A DNA stretch of 64,000 nucleotides, from NCBI GenBank assembly GCA_045564915.1, contig JBJLGL010000001.1, positions 248,001 through 312,000 of the forward strand, given 5' to 3'. Made by a program: the position numbers and the translations under genes. The notes under the pieces are model-generated. The model was not told the origin of the DNA. It worked only from the letters and a program-made list of their open reading frames with translations, and searched no databases. Origin of the DNA: JAQWRV01 sp045564915 (GTDB lineage: Bacteria; Pseudomonadota; Alphaproteobacteria; Rhodospirillales; Rhodospirillaceae). This document shows, piece by piece, positions 18,415 to 26,772 of this stretch (the stretch's first letter is position 1; every line of letters begins with the position of its first letter).

Positions 18415-19041
18415 TTAGTTTAGGGTCCCATTCTTTTGAAGGATGGCCCGTATCGGCGCATAACTCTTTCGGTGATGAATCGTTAGACCGATACGATTAA
18501 TAGCGTCACGGTGTTCCGCCGTCCCGTAGCCTTTGTTAGTCTCCCATCCATAACCGGGATAATCCTCAGCCAAGACTCCCATTAATCTATCGCGAGTAAC
18601 CTTCGCCAAAACAGATGCTGCCGCAATAGACAAACTCTTGCTATCACCTCTGACAATGGTTTTTACCGGACATGATAGGGACGGCGCTCGATCACCGTCT
18701 ACAAGCGCTATATCTACAGATATAACAAGGTCCTCAAGAGCCCTTGACATAGCAAGGTGGGTTGCTTGGAGAATATTTTTTGAATCGATTTCCTCAACAC
18801 TGGCAAGTCCAATGCCAGTTATTGCTGCGGGGCTCTCGGCTAGTACAGCAAAAAGATCTTCACGTTTTGCCTGTGTGAGAACTTTAGAGTCATCAAGACC
18901 AATTGCCAACACCGGGTCTAATATCTTGCGATCCAATACCACGGCACCGGCTACCACGGGGCCCGCCCAGGGGCCTCTACCTGCCTCATCAATCCCCGCA
19001 ACCAGGCCACCTGCATTAATTTCGAGATCAAAGTCAGGCAT
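18415..19041 (-). CDS. rnhB: Ribonuclease HII
   Basis: RNase HII cuts RNA-DNA hybrids and removes single ribonucleotides from DNA. The first catalytic block is LVAGIDEAGRGPWAGPVVAG, with the metal-binding Asp-Glu pair. VDIALVDGDRAP supplies the next Asp. KSLSIAAASVLAKVTRDRLM and the C-terminal YGTAEHRDAINRIGLTIHHR are family motifs. The 208 residues are full length. It reads in the same direction as ccrM, 236 bases upstream, so the two may or may not share a transcript. Confidence 0.95.
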   Translation of the reverse strand: MPDFDLEINAGGLVAGIDEAGRGPWAGPVVAGAVVLDRKILDPVLAIGLDDSKVLTQAKREDLFAVLAESPAAITGIGLASVEEIDSKNILQATHLAMSRALEDLVISVDIALVDGDRAPSLSCPVKTIVRGDSKSLSIAAASVLAKVTRDRLMGVLAEDYPGYGWETNKGYGTAEHRDAINRIGLTIHHRKSYAPIRAILQKNGTLN

Positions 19042-19246
19042 AATACTTTTGCTATTCTTATAATTAGACAGCAGTCTTGGGCAAAACTATTGGAGCATGC
19101 CGATACCAAGCATTGGGGTTTTGGCAATTATGAGTGTGATGCCGACGATACCCGTCTGTCTGTGCATGCAAAACCATAAATGACATAATAAGGCCAGAAA
19201 CTTATAAAAGAGGCTATTGTATAGCCTCAAAGCGGAACAATATGCG

Positions 19247-19939
19247 ATGGCAGAGTCTAACATAATTTCTCTCTCCATTGTCATTCCGACATTGGACGCG
19301 GCGGCAAGACTTTCGATCTGTTTGGAATCCCTCATGGAATGGCGGGGACCGAAGGAGGTGATTGTCGTCGATGGAGGCTCAGAAGATGCCACAGTCGAAA
19401 TTGCCCGCACTTATAACATTACTATTCTGCATACAACGCCAAGCCGTGGAGAACAAATGCGATATGGTGCCACCTATGCCACTGGCTCTTGGTTGCTTTT
19501 TCTTCACGCTGACACAGTACTAGAAGCAGGGTGGGCTGATGAAGTGCGGGCATTCATTGAGAATGTTAGTAACCTCCAACGGGCCGCAGCATTCAAGTTC
19601 GTGCTTGACGATAACAGCACCCAAGCACACCGTGTAGAACGCTTGGTCGCCTGGCGTTGCCATCACTTCGGTCTTCCGTATGGAGATCAAGGACTATGTA
19701 TTTGTAAAAACCATTATACGGCCATTGGCGGCTACCGTCCGATACCCCTCATGGAAGACATAGATTTGATCCAACGGTTGGGCAAAAACAAGGTGCAAAT
19801 TCTTGACGCGGCAGCCGTGACCTCGGCTGAACGATACCAGCGGGATGGCTGGTGGGCGCGACCCTCGCGTAATTTAGTTTGTCTTTTTCTATACATGTGT
19901 GGACTGCCGCCACATTGGATAACAAGATTCTACCGATGA
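19247..19939 (+). CDS. Family 2 glycosyltransferase, TIGR04283 type
   Basis: A GT-A glycosyltransferase of about 230 residues. The fold starts with SIVIPTLDAAARLSICLESL and has EVIVVDGGSEDATVEIA and LLFLHADTVL, the latter carrying the metal-binding D-x-D equivalent. GLPYGDQGLCICKNHYTAIGG and PLMEDIDLIQRLG match the TIGR04283 subfamily, annotated in databases as an arsenosugar-biosynthesis-associated transferase. That role is an association, not a proof here, and no arsenic genes are near. ATG at 19247 is chosen over an upstream TTG at 19217. Its stop overlaps the next gene's start (ATGA). Confidence 0.87.
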   Translation: MAESNIISLSIVIPTLDAAARLSICLESLMEWRGPKEVIVVDGGSEDATVEIARTYNITILHTTPSRGEQMRYGATYATGSWLLFLHADTVLEAGWADEVRAFIENVSNLQRAAAFKFVLDDNSTQAHRVERLVAWRCHHFGLPYGDQGLCICKNHYTAIGGYRPIPLMEDIDLIQRLGKNKVQILDAAAVTSAERYQRDGWWARPSRNLVCLFLYMCGLPPHWITRFYR

Positions 19940-20610
19940 AGAAGCCTATTCTCATTATTATGGCCAGAGCTCCGCGTTTTGGTGCAGTCAAAACCCGTTT
20001 AGCAAAGGATTTGGGGCAGCTACCGGCGTGGCGTTTTTATGTCAATACACTGAGGGAGTCTTTGCGCCGACTAACAAAAAAAGATCATTGGGACATCTGG
20101 CTTCATGTTACTCCAGACCGCGAAAGAAGAGCTCTGGGACAATGGCCCGCATCGGCGGGTCTCTTGCCGCAGGGTAGAGGCGGACTTGGTAAAAAGATGG
20201 AGCGCGGACTTACGGCCTTTAGTCGCGGAACACCAGTAGTTCTAATAGGTAGCGATATCCCTGGGATTACAACCAACCATATTCTTCGCGCCTTTAAAGC
20301 CCTGGAATGGGCCGACATTGCCCTAGGCCCGGCAACTGATGGAGGATATTGGTTGGTAGGCTTTTCTAATCGAAGGCCGTCTTACCGGCCTTTCAACAAT
20401 GTTCGCTGGTCAACATCACAGGCACTAGCCGACACTCTAAATGGATTCGCAAATCGGCGCGTCGCTTTGGTAGATTGTATGCGAGATATAGATAATGGTG
20501 AGAGTTATAATCAGCTCGCTCAAGCATACAGAGCTAGGGTCGAACTGCAATCAAGCAAGAACGTGGTGACGAATCAGGGACCATACAGACAGAAAAGAAT
20601 ATCCTCTTAA
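19936..20610 (+). CDS. TIGR04282-type nucleotidyltransferase-like glycosyltransferase
   Basis: A GT-A-like protein of about 224 residues (DUF2064/TIGR04282). Signatures are ILIIMARAPRFGAVKTRLAK, VVLIGSDIPGITTNHI and IALGPATDGGYWLVGF. The ATG at 19936 overlaps the stop of the TIGR04283 gene, so the pair is translationally coupled, as in many proteobacteria. Both subfamilies are named for arsenosugar biosynthesis, but members are widespread and the true sugar substrate is unknown. The frame is open upstream of the chosen start only because it overlaps the preceding gene. Confidence 0.87.
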   Translation: MKKPILIIMARAPRFGAVKTRLAKDLGQLPAWRFYVNTLRESLRRLTKKDHWDIWLHVTPDRERRALGQWPASAGLLPQGRGGLGKKMERGLTAFSRGTPVVLIGSDIPGITTNHILRAFKALEWADIALGPATDGGYWLVGFSNRRPSYRPFNNVRWSTSQALADTLNGFANRRVALVDCMRDIDNGESYNQLAQAYRARVELQSSKNVVTNQGPYRQKRISS

Positions 20611-20778
20611 TCCTGTTTTTGACTGTGGGAAATCTGCCTCTCGATTACCTAGGGTAGATAAGGTTATCCGAATGGAAACAGAATCCTGCGGATCCTAATG
20701 GTTCGGTAAAGCGCCTTTGATCATTGGTGTGACTGTTATACTCTAATCGATCAGGTTAATTAATAAACATGCCATGAA

Positions 20779-21309
20779 TTATTCCTCTTGCAGACGAGGT
20801 ATCAGCTCGACGAAATTACACGGGGTGTGTCGAATATCTAGCTGAAACTTGAGGATCTTATCCCATCCGTCTCTGACTGCACCATTAGAGCCAGGAAGTG
20901 CAAATAAGTATGTACCTCGGGCCACGCCGGCCGTCGCACGTGATTGCACAGTCGATGTGCCAATAGAGTCCATACTTACCCATCGGAATAACTCACCGAA
21001 GCCGGGAATTTCCTTTTCACAGACTATGCTAAATGCTTCAGGGGTAACATCTCGCCCGGTCAGTCCAGTACCACCATTTGTTATAACAACATCAACCATC
21101 GGGTCTTCAATCCAAGCATTAAGAGCGGCAACGATATCCGGAACTGCATCTTGGACGATCTTGCGCTCGACCAATGTATGGTCTGCCTCCATTAGAAGGT
21201 GGGCCAGAATCTGGCCGGAGGTATCGGTATCGAGAGTACGGCTATCGGTTATGGTTAGAATACCGATATTGACTGGAATAAATGTTTTGCTTTCGTCTAT
21301 ACCGGCCAT
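20779..21309 (-). CDS. moaB: Molybdenum cofactor biosynthesis protein MoaB
   Basis: MoaB/MogA-fold proteins adenylylate molybdopterin before molybdenum insertion. The signature VVITNGGTGLTGRDVTPEAF and the C-terminal LFALPGSNGAVRDGWDKIL are typical. NIGILTITDSRTLDTDTSG opens the fold. The 176 residues are full length. It follows the uracil-DNA glycosylase gene by 56 bases on the same strand. The product would serve molybdoenzymes such as the one cut by the right edge of this window. Confidence 0.94.
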   Translation of the reverse strand: MAGIDESKTFIPVNIGILTITDSRTLDTDTSGQILAHLLMEADHTLVERKIVQDAVPDIVAALNAWIEDPMVDVVITNGGTGLTGRDVTPEAFSIVCEKEIPGFGELFRWVSMDSIGTSTVQSRATAGVARGTYLFALPGSNGAVRDGWDKILKFQLDIRHTPCNFVELIPRLQEE

Positions 21310-21365
21310 AGCTCTCTCTATTAACCTAAGATTCTTTGGGTTTTTGCCCGCCGATTATGCCAGCC

Positions 21366-22196
21366 CTAATTCTCTAAAAGGCTATCTAACTTACTTTTTA
21401 CCGCTAATAAATCTCTCCAGGCTAATCTTTTTTGCTGCGGCGAACGCAGAAGATAGGCCGGATGAAATGTAGCAAGAGCAGGGATTGGGGCGTCAAGCCC
21501 GGGAAGCATTACTTCTTCCCAACGTCCGCGCAGGCGGGTAATGCCTTCCGTACGGTTGAGGAGTGTTTTCGCAGACAGTCCTCCTACCATAAGAATCACC
21601 TGCGGCTTAACCAAAACGACATGTCGTTCAATAAATGGTAGGCAAAGGCCAACCTCCTCTGGCGTTGGCTTTCGGTTGCCCGGTGGACGCCATGGAACGA
21701 TGTTAGAAATATAGGCGTTGTCGCGGGTATGCCCTATAGACTCTAGCATGCGGTCAAGCAATTTGCCGGACACGCCCACGAAGGGAAGGCCTTGGCGGTC
21801 TTCATCTCCCCCAGGGGCCTCACCAATGACCATTAGCCGAGAGCTCGGATTCCCATCTGCAAAGACAGTAGATTTAGCGGTAGCTTTTAAGGTGCAACCC
21901 TCAAATGTTTCCAGCGCAGCACGCAGCGCCTCCAGCGTGTTTGCATTAGCAGCAGCAGTAGAAGCCGTCTGATTAGCAGCTTGCAAGGGCGCAACTGATG
22001 GCAAGACTGCCCGGCCAGCCGCCATAGATGTTGACGAGGACTTGGCTGGAGCCGCAGAATTAGACTGCTGCAAGGACTGAGTAGGGGCATAGCGGCTCAC
22101 CGGCCTATCGCCGATTGTCTCATCCACGCCACATTCTAGATAGAATCTTAGAATAGCAGCGGCACTCATGTCCTGCGCAGGCGTCTGACTGGTCAT
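21366..22196 (-). CDS. Family 4-like uracil-DNA glycosylase
   Basis: Removes uracil from DNA. Motif 1 is VIGEAPGGDEDRQGLPFVG and the C-terminal motif is TFHPAYLLRSPQQKR. SNIVPWRPPGNRKPTPEE is the middle signature. Standard family 4 enzymes bind a [4Fe-4S] cluster with four cysteines. Here only Cys101 and Cys185 remain; the second position is Lys104 and the third is Trp169. This fits an alphaproteobacterial subgroup that has lost the cluster. The first 90 residues are Ala/Ser-rich and low in complexity, probably a flexible linker. It is upstream of moaB on the same strand. Confidence 0.9.
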   Translation of the reverse strand: MTSQTPAQDMSAAAILRFYLECGVDETIGDRPVSRYAPTQSLQQSNSAAPAKSSSTSMAAGRAVLPSVAPLQAANQTASTAAANANTLEALRAALETFEGCTLKATAKSTVFADGNPSSRLMVIGEAPGGDEDRQGLPFVGVSGKLLDRMLESIGHTRDNAYISNIVPWRPPGNRKPTPEEVGLCLPFIERHVVLVKPQVILMVGGLSAKTLLNRTEGITRLRGRWEEVMLPGLDAPIPALATFHPAYLLRSPQQKRLAWRDLLAVKSKLDSLLEN

Positions 22197-22305
22197 AGGC
22201 TACTCACTTACCATGATCTGCTGCGAGGAGCCATATTCATAGACCACTGGCCAGTCTAGCGGTTATGTTGCATTTAACTCTATATGCTGAAAAAGAGCTT
22301 GGAAT

Positions 22306-23961
22306 ATGAAAAGAGAATCGATGGATTTTGATGTGGTTATAGTCGGCGGAGGCCCCGCAGGGCTGTCAGCCGCAATCCGCCTCAAACAACTTGAAACCGT
22401 GACTGGACGCAAAGTTTCTGTCTGTGTCCTGGAAAAGGGCTCGGAGATCGGTGCCCATATTCTTTCAGGTGCCGTGATCGACCCAATCGCGTTGAATGAG
22501 CTCATGCCTAAGTGGATGGATTTAGGAGCACCTCTGAACACTAAAGTTAAGGAGGACCAATTCTTATTTCTTACCAAGGGCGGGGGAATACGGCTGCCTA
22601 ATTTCTTGATGCCTCCGCTCATGAATAATCACGGTTCATATATTATCAGCCTGGGTAATTTGTGCCGGTGGCTGGCAGAACAAGCAGAAGCATTAGGTGT
22701 TGAAATCTACCCAGGTTTTGCCGGGTCGGAAGTCCTATATGATGAGAATGGATCAGTACGTGGTGTAGCCACTGGTGATATGGGTGTCAGAAAAGATGGG
22801 GGAAAAACCGATGCTTATGAACCCGGCATTGAATTGCTTGGTAAGTATACTCTTATTGCTGAGGGTGTGCGGGGATCTTTAGCTAAAGAAATTATCGCCA
22901 ATTTTGAATTGGATAAGAGCTCCGATGTTCCCAAGTTTGGAATAGGCCTCAAGGAACTTTGGGAAATCAAACCAGAAAACCATGTCCAAGGCCAAGTCAC
23001 ACATACCATGGGCTGGCCTCTATCAAACGACACTGGCGGTGGGTCATTTCTGTATCATATGGAAGACAGGCAAGTGGCTGTTGGCTTTGTTGTTCACCTC
23101 AATTACAAGAATCCACACCTTTCGCCCTTTGATGAGTTCCAACGCTTCAAGCATCATCCAAAAATCAAGCCTATCCTTGATGGTGGACGGCGTATTTCTT
23201 ACGGTGCTCGGGCGATCACGGAAGGTGGATTCCAATCGGTTCCAAAACTAACATTCCCAGGTGGCGCTTTGATTGGTTGTTCTGCCGGCTTCGTAAATCT
23301 GCCACGAATCAAAGGCAGCCATAGCGCTATGAAGTCGGGCATGCTAGCAGCAGAGGCAGCTTACGAAGCCCTCAGCAGCGGACGAATTGGAGACGAATTG
23401 ACCGCTTATGATGAAGCGTATAAAGCATCCTGGATCTTCAAAGATCTAAAACGTGTTCGTAACGTAAAGCCGATATGGAGCAAATTTGGCACCTTGGGCG
23501 TGTTGGTATTAGGCGGTCTTGAGATGTGGATGAATAACCTCAAAATCGGCCTGCCTTTCACCATGAAACACGGCAAGCAAGATGCAGATACATTGACTTC
23601 CGCCAATGAATCTAAGCCGATTGAATATCCAAAGCCTGATGGTCAGATATCATTCGACAAACTAAGCTCGGTTTTTATCTCCAATACAAATCACGAGGAA
23701 AACCAACCAATCCATCTTGAACTCGGCAACCCTGATCTTCCCATTTCGAAAAACTTGCCAGAGTGGAACGAACCGGCCCAGCGCTATTGTCCGGCAGGCG
23801 TTTATGAGATTGTTGAGGATGATGTAAGCACTGGCAAACGCTTCCAAATTAATGCCCAGAACTGCGTGCACTGTAAGACTTGTGATATCAAGGACCCGAG
23901 CCACAATATCAATTGGACTACACCGCAAGGCGGCGAAGGGCCTAACTATCCCAATATGTAG
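22306..23961 (+). CDS. Electron transfer flavoprotein-ubiquinone oxidoreductase
   Basis: ETF-QO passes electrons from acyl-CoA and other dehydrogenases, via ETF, to ubiquinone at the inner membrane. The FAD motif is DVVIVGGGPAGLSAAIRLKQ. GSEIGAHILSGAVIDPIAL and AGFVNLPRIKGSHSAMKSGM are strongly conserved. The C-terminal [4Fe-4S] domain has YCPAGVYEI and NCVHCKTCDIKDPSHNI, supplying four cysteines. The 551 residues are full length. The start MKRESM matches alphaproteobacterial orthologues. It would serve the acyl-CoA-dehydrogenase-like protein at 55099 among others. Confidence 0.96.
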   Translation: MKRESMDFDVVIVGGGPAGLSAAIRLKQLETVTGRKVSVCVLEKGSEIGAHILSGAVIDPIALNELMPKWMDLGAPLNTKVKEDQFLFLTKGGGIRLPNFLMPPLMNNHGSYIISLGNLCRWLAEQAEALGVEIYPGFAGSEVLYDENGSVRGVATGDMGVRKDGGKTDAYEPGIELLGKYTLIAEGVRGSLAKEIIANFELDKSSDVPKFGIGLKELWEIKPENHVQGQVTHTMGWPLSNDTGGGSFLYHMEDRQVAVGFVVHLNYKNPHLSPFDEFQRFKHHPKIKPILDGGRRISYGARAITEGGFQSVPKLTFPGGALIGCSAGFVNLPRIKGSHSAMKSGMLAAEAAYEALSSGRIGDELTAYDEAYKASWIFKDLKRVRNVKPIWSKFGTLGVLVLGGLEMWMNNLKIGLPFTMKHGKQDADTLTSANESKPIEYPKPDGQISFDKLSSVFISNTNHEENQPIHLELGNPDLPISKNLPEWNEPAQRYCPAGVYEIVEDDVSTGKRFQINAQNCVHCKTCDIKDPSHNINWTTPQGGEGPNYPNM

Positions 23962-24057
23962 CGGATTTGACGCATAATTAGCGGAATTACTATACGGTTA
24001 ATAGAAAGTATAAGAATACAGGTTTCTTGGTGACCACTTGCGTTTTAGAATGATGGA

Positions 24058-25743
24058 ATGACAAAGATGCGATATTTGGCAACTTTAAGTCTTGCTGGCA
24101 CAGCTGCTTTCAGTCTCGCAACCACAACAACTCTAGCAGACTCTGAGCAGGTCGGAATAGCGGCCTCTTATTTGTCTGCAATACACGCCCAGGCCATCAA
24201 TGACTCAGAGGCTGCTGGGAAGTATCTAGATGAAGCCCTTAAGTTTGATCCAGAAAATAGCGGTATTGTGTTCCGAGCCTTCCTGCAAAAGGCCCAGTCT
24301 GGTGACATTAAAGGTGCTTTACCCTATGCCAAGTCAACCTATGAAGACCGGCCTAATCTTTCCCTTGCACCCCTTCTTATTGCAATTGATCATTATAGCG
24401 TTGGGCGTTTCCAGGAAGCGTCTGGTCTTATTCAACGCATTTCGAGACAAAACCGCATTGGCTTGTACTTACCCCTGATCCGAGCCTGGGCAAGGGCTCC
24501 TTTGGGTGATTACTCGCGAGCGCTCGCAACTTTAGCCCCTTATGAAGGCCGATCAGAGTGGAGCGTACTTTATACAATGATGTCCGGTATGATGAACGAA
24601 TATTATGGCCGTGATAAAGCCGCCCTAACTTATTATCGCGCATTGGTGAATACACTTCATGAGCAACCGCTTACGGTTTTGCGAGTGGTGACCGAGGGTT
24701 TACACCGGCTTGGGTATAGCGCAGAAGCCGTCTCTGCAGTTGCTAAGTTCCGGGCCAACCGTAACTCGGTTATTTGGGCTGATTATTTAAAGAAATATGA
24801 AGATCCGACACAAGCTCCAGAGGCTATAACGGCGCAGATGGGAATGGCAGAAGCTCTATACGCTATCACCCGAACACGGATGGCGACAGCGCGGCAGTCT
24901 CTTAGTTTACAGATATCATTGATATACGGCCATTTAGCCCTAGAGCTTAACCCTAACCTCGATCTCTTACACCGAGAGATTGCTGATGCTATGTCTGCAC
25001 AAGGACAATACGCAGGCGCTAATGCGATACTGCGCAGCGTTGGACCAGATGAGCCAGGGTATTTGATCGCCCAGTTACGTCTCGCTGATAACCTGGAACG
25101 GGAAGACCGCACAGACGAGGCCATAGATCTACTTAAGGATTTAGCACGCCGTCGGCCTACCTTACCAGAACCGCTGGTATCCATCGCAGATATTCTGCGT
25201 AACAGAGAACGTTTTGAAGAAGCAGTTGAAGTGTATGACCAGGCATTTGAACGCTACCCTAACGGCGCACCAGATACATGGGCAATGTATTACACCCGCG
25301 GAATCGCGTTAGAGAGGGCCCAGCTTTGGAAACGCGCCGAAAAGGACTTCAAACGTGCCCTAAAGATCAGCCCTGAGCAAGCTAACGTACTCAATTATTT
25401 GGGCTATTCTTGGCTTGATAGAGGAGAAAATGTTGCCGAAGCCAGACAAATGATTGAATTAGCACTAAGTAAGAGACCTGAGGACGGATACATCATAGAT
25501 AGCCTGGGTTGGGCGATGTTTCTCATGGGGGAATATGAAGAGGCTGTAGTTCAACTCGAACGTGCCGTTTCGACAAAGCCATCGGACCCAACAATTAATG
25601 AGCATTTAGGTGATGCATATTGGAAGGTGGGCCGCACAACAGAAGCACGTTTTCAATGGCGGCGTGCCCTATCGATGGAGCCAGAACCCGTTCAGGAAGC
25701 CAATATTCGCGAAAAAATGCAACGCGGATTGGCACAAAACTGA
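24058..25743 (+). CDS. Exported tetratricopeptide-repeat protein
   Basis: A 561-residue protein with a signal peptide (about residues 4-28, ending in TTTTLADSEQ) followed by many TPR-like helical repeats. The best are near the C-terminus: ALKISPEQANVLNYLGYSWL, IIDSLGWAMFLMGEYEEAV and TINEHLGDAYWKVGRTTEAR. Such proteins are periplasmic or outer-membrane-associated scaffolds. The arrangement ETF-QO, TPR, ispE recurs in alphaproteobacteria, but a functional link is not known. The stop lies nine bases before ispE, so they are likely cotranscribed. Confidence 0.88.
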   Translation: MTKMRYLATLSLAGTAAFSLATTTTLADSEQVGIAASYLSAIHAQAINDSEAAGKYLDEALKFDPENSGIVFRAFLQKAQSGDIKGALPYAKSTYEDRPNLSLAPLLIAIDHYSVGRFQEASGLIQRISRQNRIGLYLPLIRAWARAPLGDYSRALATLAPYEGRSEWSVLYTMMSGMMNEYYGRDKAALTYYRALVNTLHEQPLTVLRVVTEGLHRLGYSAEAVSAVAKFRANRNSVIWADYLKKYEDPTQAPEAITAQMGMAEALYAITRTRMATARQSLSLQISLIYGHLALELNPNLDLLHREIADAMSAQGQYAGANAILRSVGPDEPGYLIAQLRLADNLEREDRTDEAIDLLKDLARRRPTLPEPLVSIADILRNRERFEEAVEVYDQAFERYPNGAPDTWAMYYTRGIALERAQLWKRAEKDFKRALKISPEQANVLNYLGYSWLDRGENVAEARQMIELALSKRPEDGYIIDSLGWAMFLMGEYEEAVVQLERAVSTKPSDPTINEHLGDAYWKVGRTTEARFQWRRALSMEPEPVQEANIREKMQRGLAQN

Positions 25744-25752
25744 ACCTTTTGT

Positions 25753-26667
25753 ATGGCACTCACTGAGGTTAGCGCCGTTCCCGAGCCGATGAAAATTCAG
25801 GCAGCGGCCAAGGTTAATCTGACCCTGCATATTACAGGCAAACGTAATGACGGATTGCACCTACTGGAATCCCTTGTTGGATTCACTAGCATTACAGATC
25901 AAATCACACTTACTGAAGCGTCAGCTACTTCTGTAACTGTTTTTGGGCCAGAAGCTGAAACCTTGTTGAACGAGAAATACAACCTGGCCGAAAGGGCTGC
26001 TGACCTGGCAAGAGAGCAAACTAAGTCGCTAAAAGGCGTACGAATATCTCTAGAAAAAAATATCCCGGTAGCAGCCGGAATGGGTGGAGGCTCAGCAGAC
26101 GCTGCAGCCGTATTGCGAGGCTGTTTGAGAATGTGGGGTGAGACAGAAATCTATGATCTGAATAATAGGAGTCTCGTAGAGCTACTTGGAGCTGATATAC
26201 CGGCTTGTCGTTATGGCCGCGCCGCATGGGTTTCAGGCGTAGGGGAACTAATTAAGCCCGCACCACAATTTCCTACTCTCTGGATGGTTTTGGTCAACCC
26301 ACGGATTCCCATTTCAACCAGCGCTGTATTCCGATCCTTTGCGGGTCGGCTTAGAAAAGCTGAATTCATAGATGATGCTGGCCCAGCTTGGCCTATATCA
26401 ACCTCAGATTTTATAGATTATCTGGCTGAAAGAGAAAATAGCCTGTCGGAGGTAGCTATGTCGATCGCACCCATTATTTCAGCTGTAATTCAAGTATTAC
26501 AAGAAGCACCCCACTGCCTAATGGCAAGGATGACTGGCACTGGACCAACTTGTTTTGGTCTGTTTGCGACTGAACAAAAAGCAAAGAATGCTGCGCAAAT
26601 CATAGCTAATGCCGAGCCGGATTGGTGGGTTCGGCCGACTCTCTTATTGTCCAGTGCATCAACCTAA
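25753..26667 (+). CDS. ispE: 4-diphosphocytidyl-2-C-methyl-D-erythritol kinase
   Basis: IspE phosphorylates CDP-methylerythritol in the non-mevalonate isoprenoid pathway. The GHMP-kinase signs are AAAKVNLTLHITGKRNDGLH at the N-terminus, the phosphate loop IPVAAGMGGGSADAAAVLRG, and the C-terminal MARMTGTGPTCFGLFA. The 304 residues are typical. A second in-frame methionine at 25789 (MKIQAAAKVNL) could be the true start; the first lacks a clear ribosome site. It follows the TPR gene by nine bases. Confidence 0.95.
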   Translation: MALTEVSAVPEPMKIQAAAKVNLTLHITGKRNDGLHLLESLVGFTSITDQITLTEASATSVTVFGPEAETLLNEKYNLAERAADLAREQTKSLKGVRISLEKNIPVAAGMGGGSADAAAVLRGCLRMWGETEIYDLNNRSLVELLGADIPACRYGRAAWVSGVGELIKPAPQFPTLWMVLVNPRIPISTSAVFRSFAGRLRKAEFIDDAGPAWPISTSDFIDYLAERENSLSEVAMSIAPIISAVIQVLQEAPHCLMARMTGTGPTCFGLFATEQKAKNAAQIIANAEPDWWVRPTLLLSSAST

Positions 26668-26772
26668 CTAGAAAATTTTTCCAAAAGCTGGGATTTAACA
26701 AACAAAACTGGCTAGAATTAAATTGCCAGCGCTTGCGAACCCAAAAGGCCCAGAATTAGTAGAGACTTGCTC

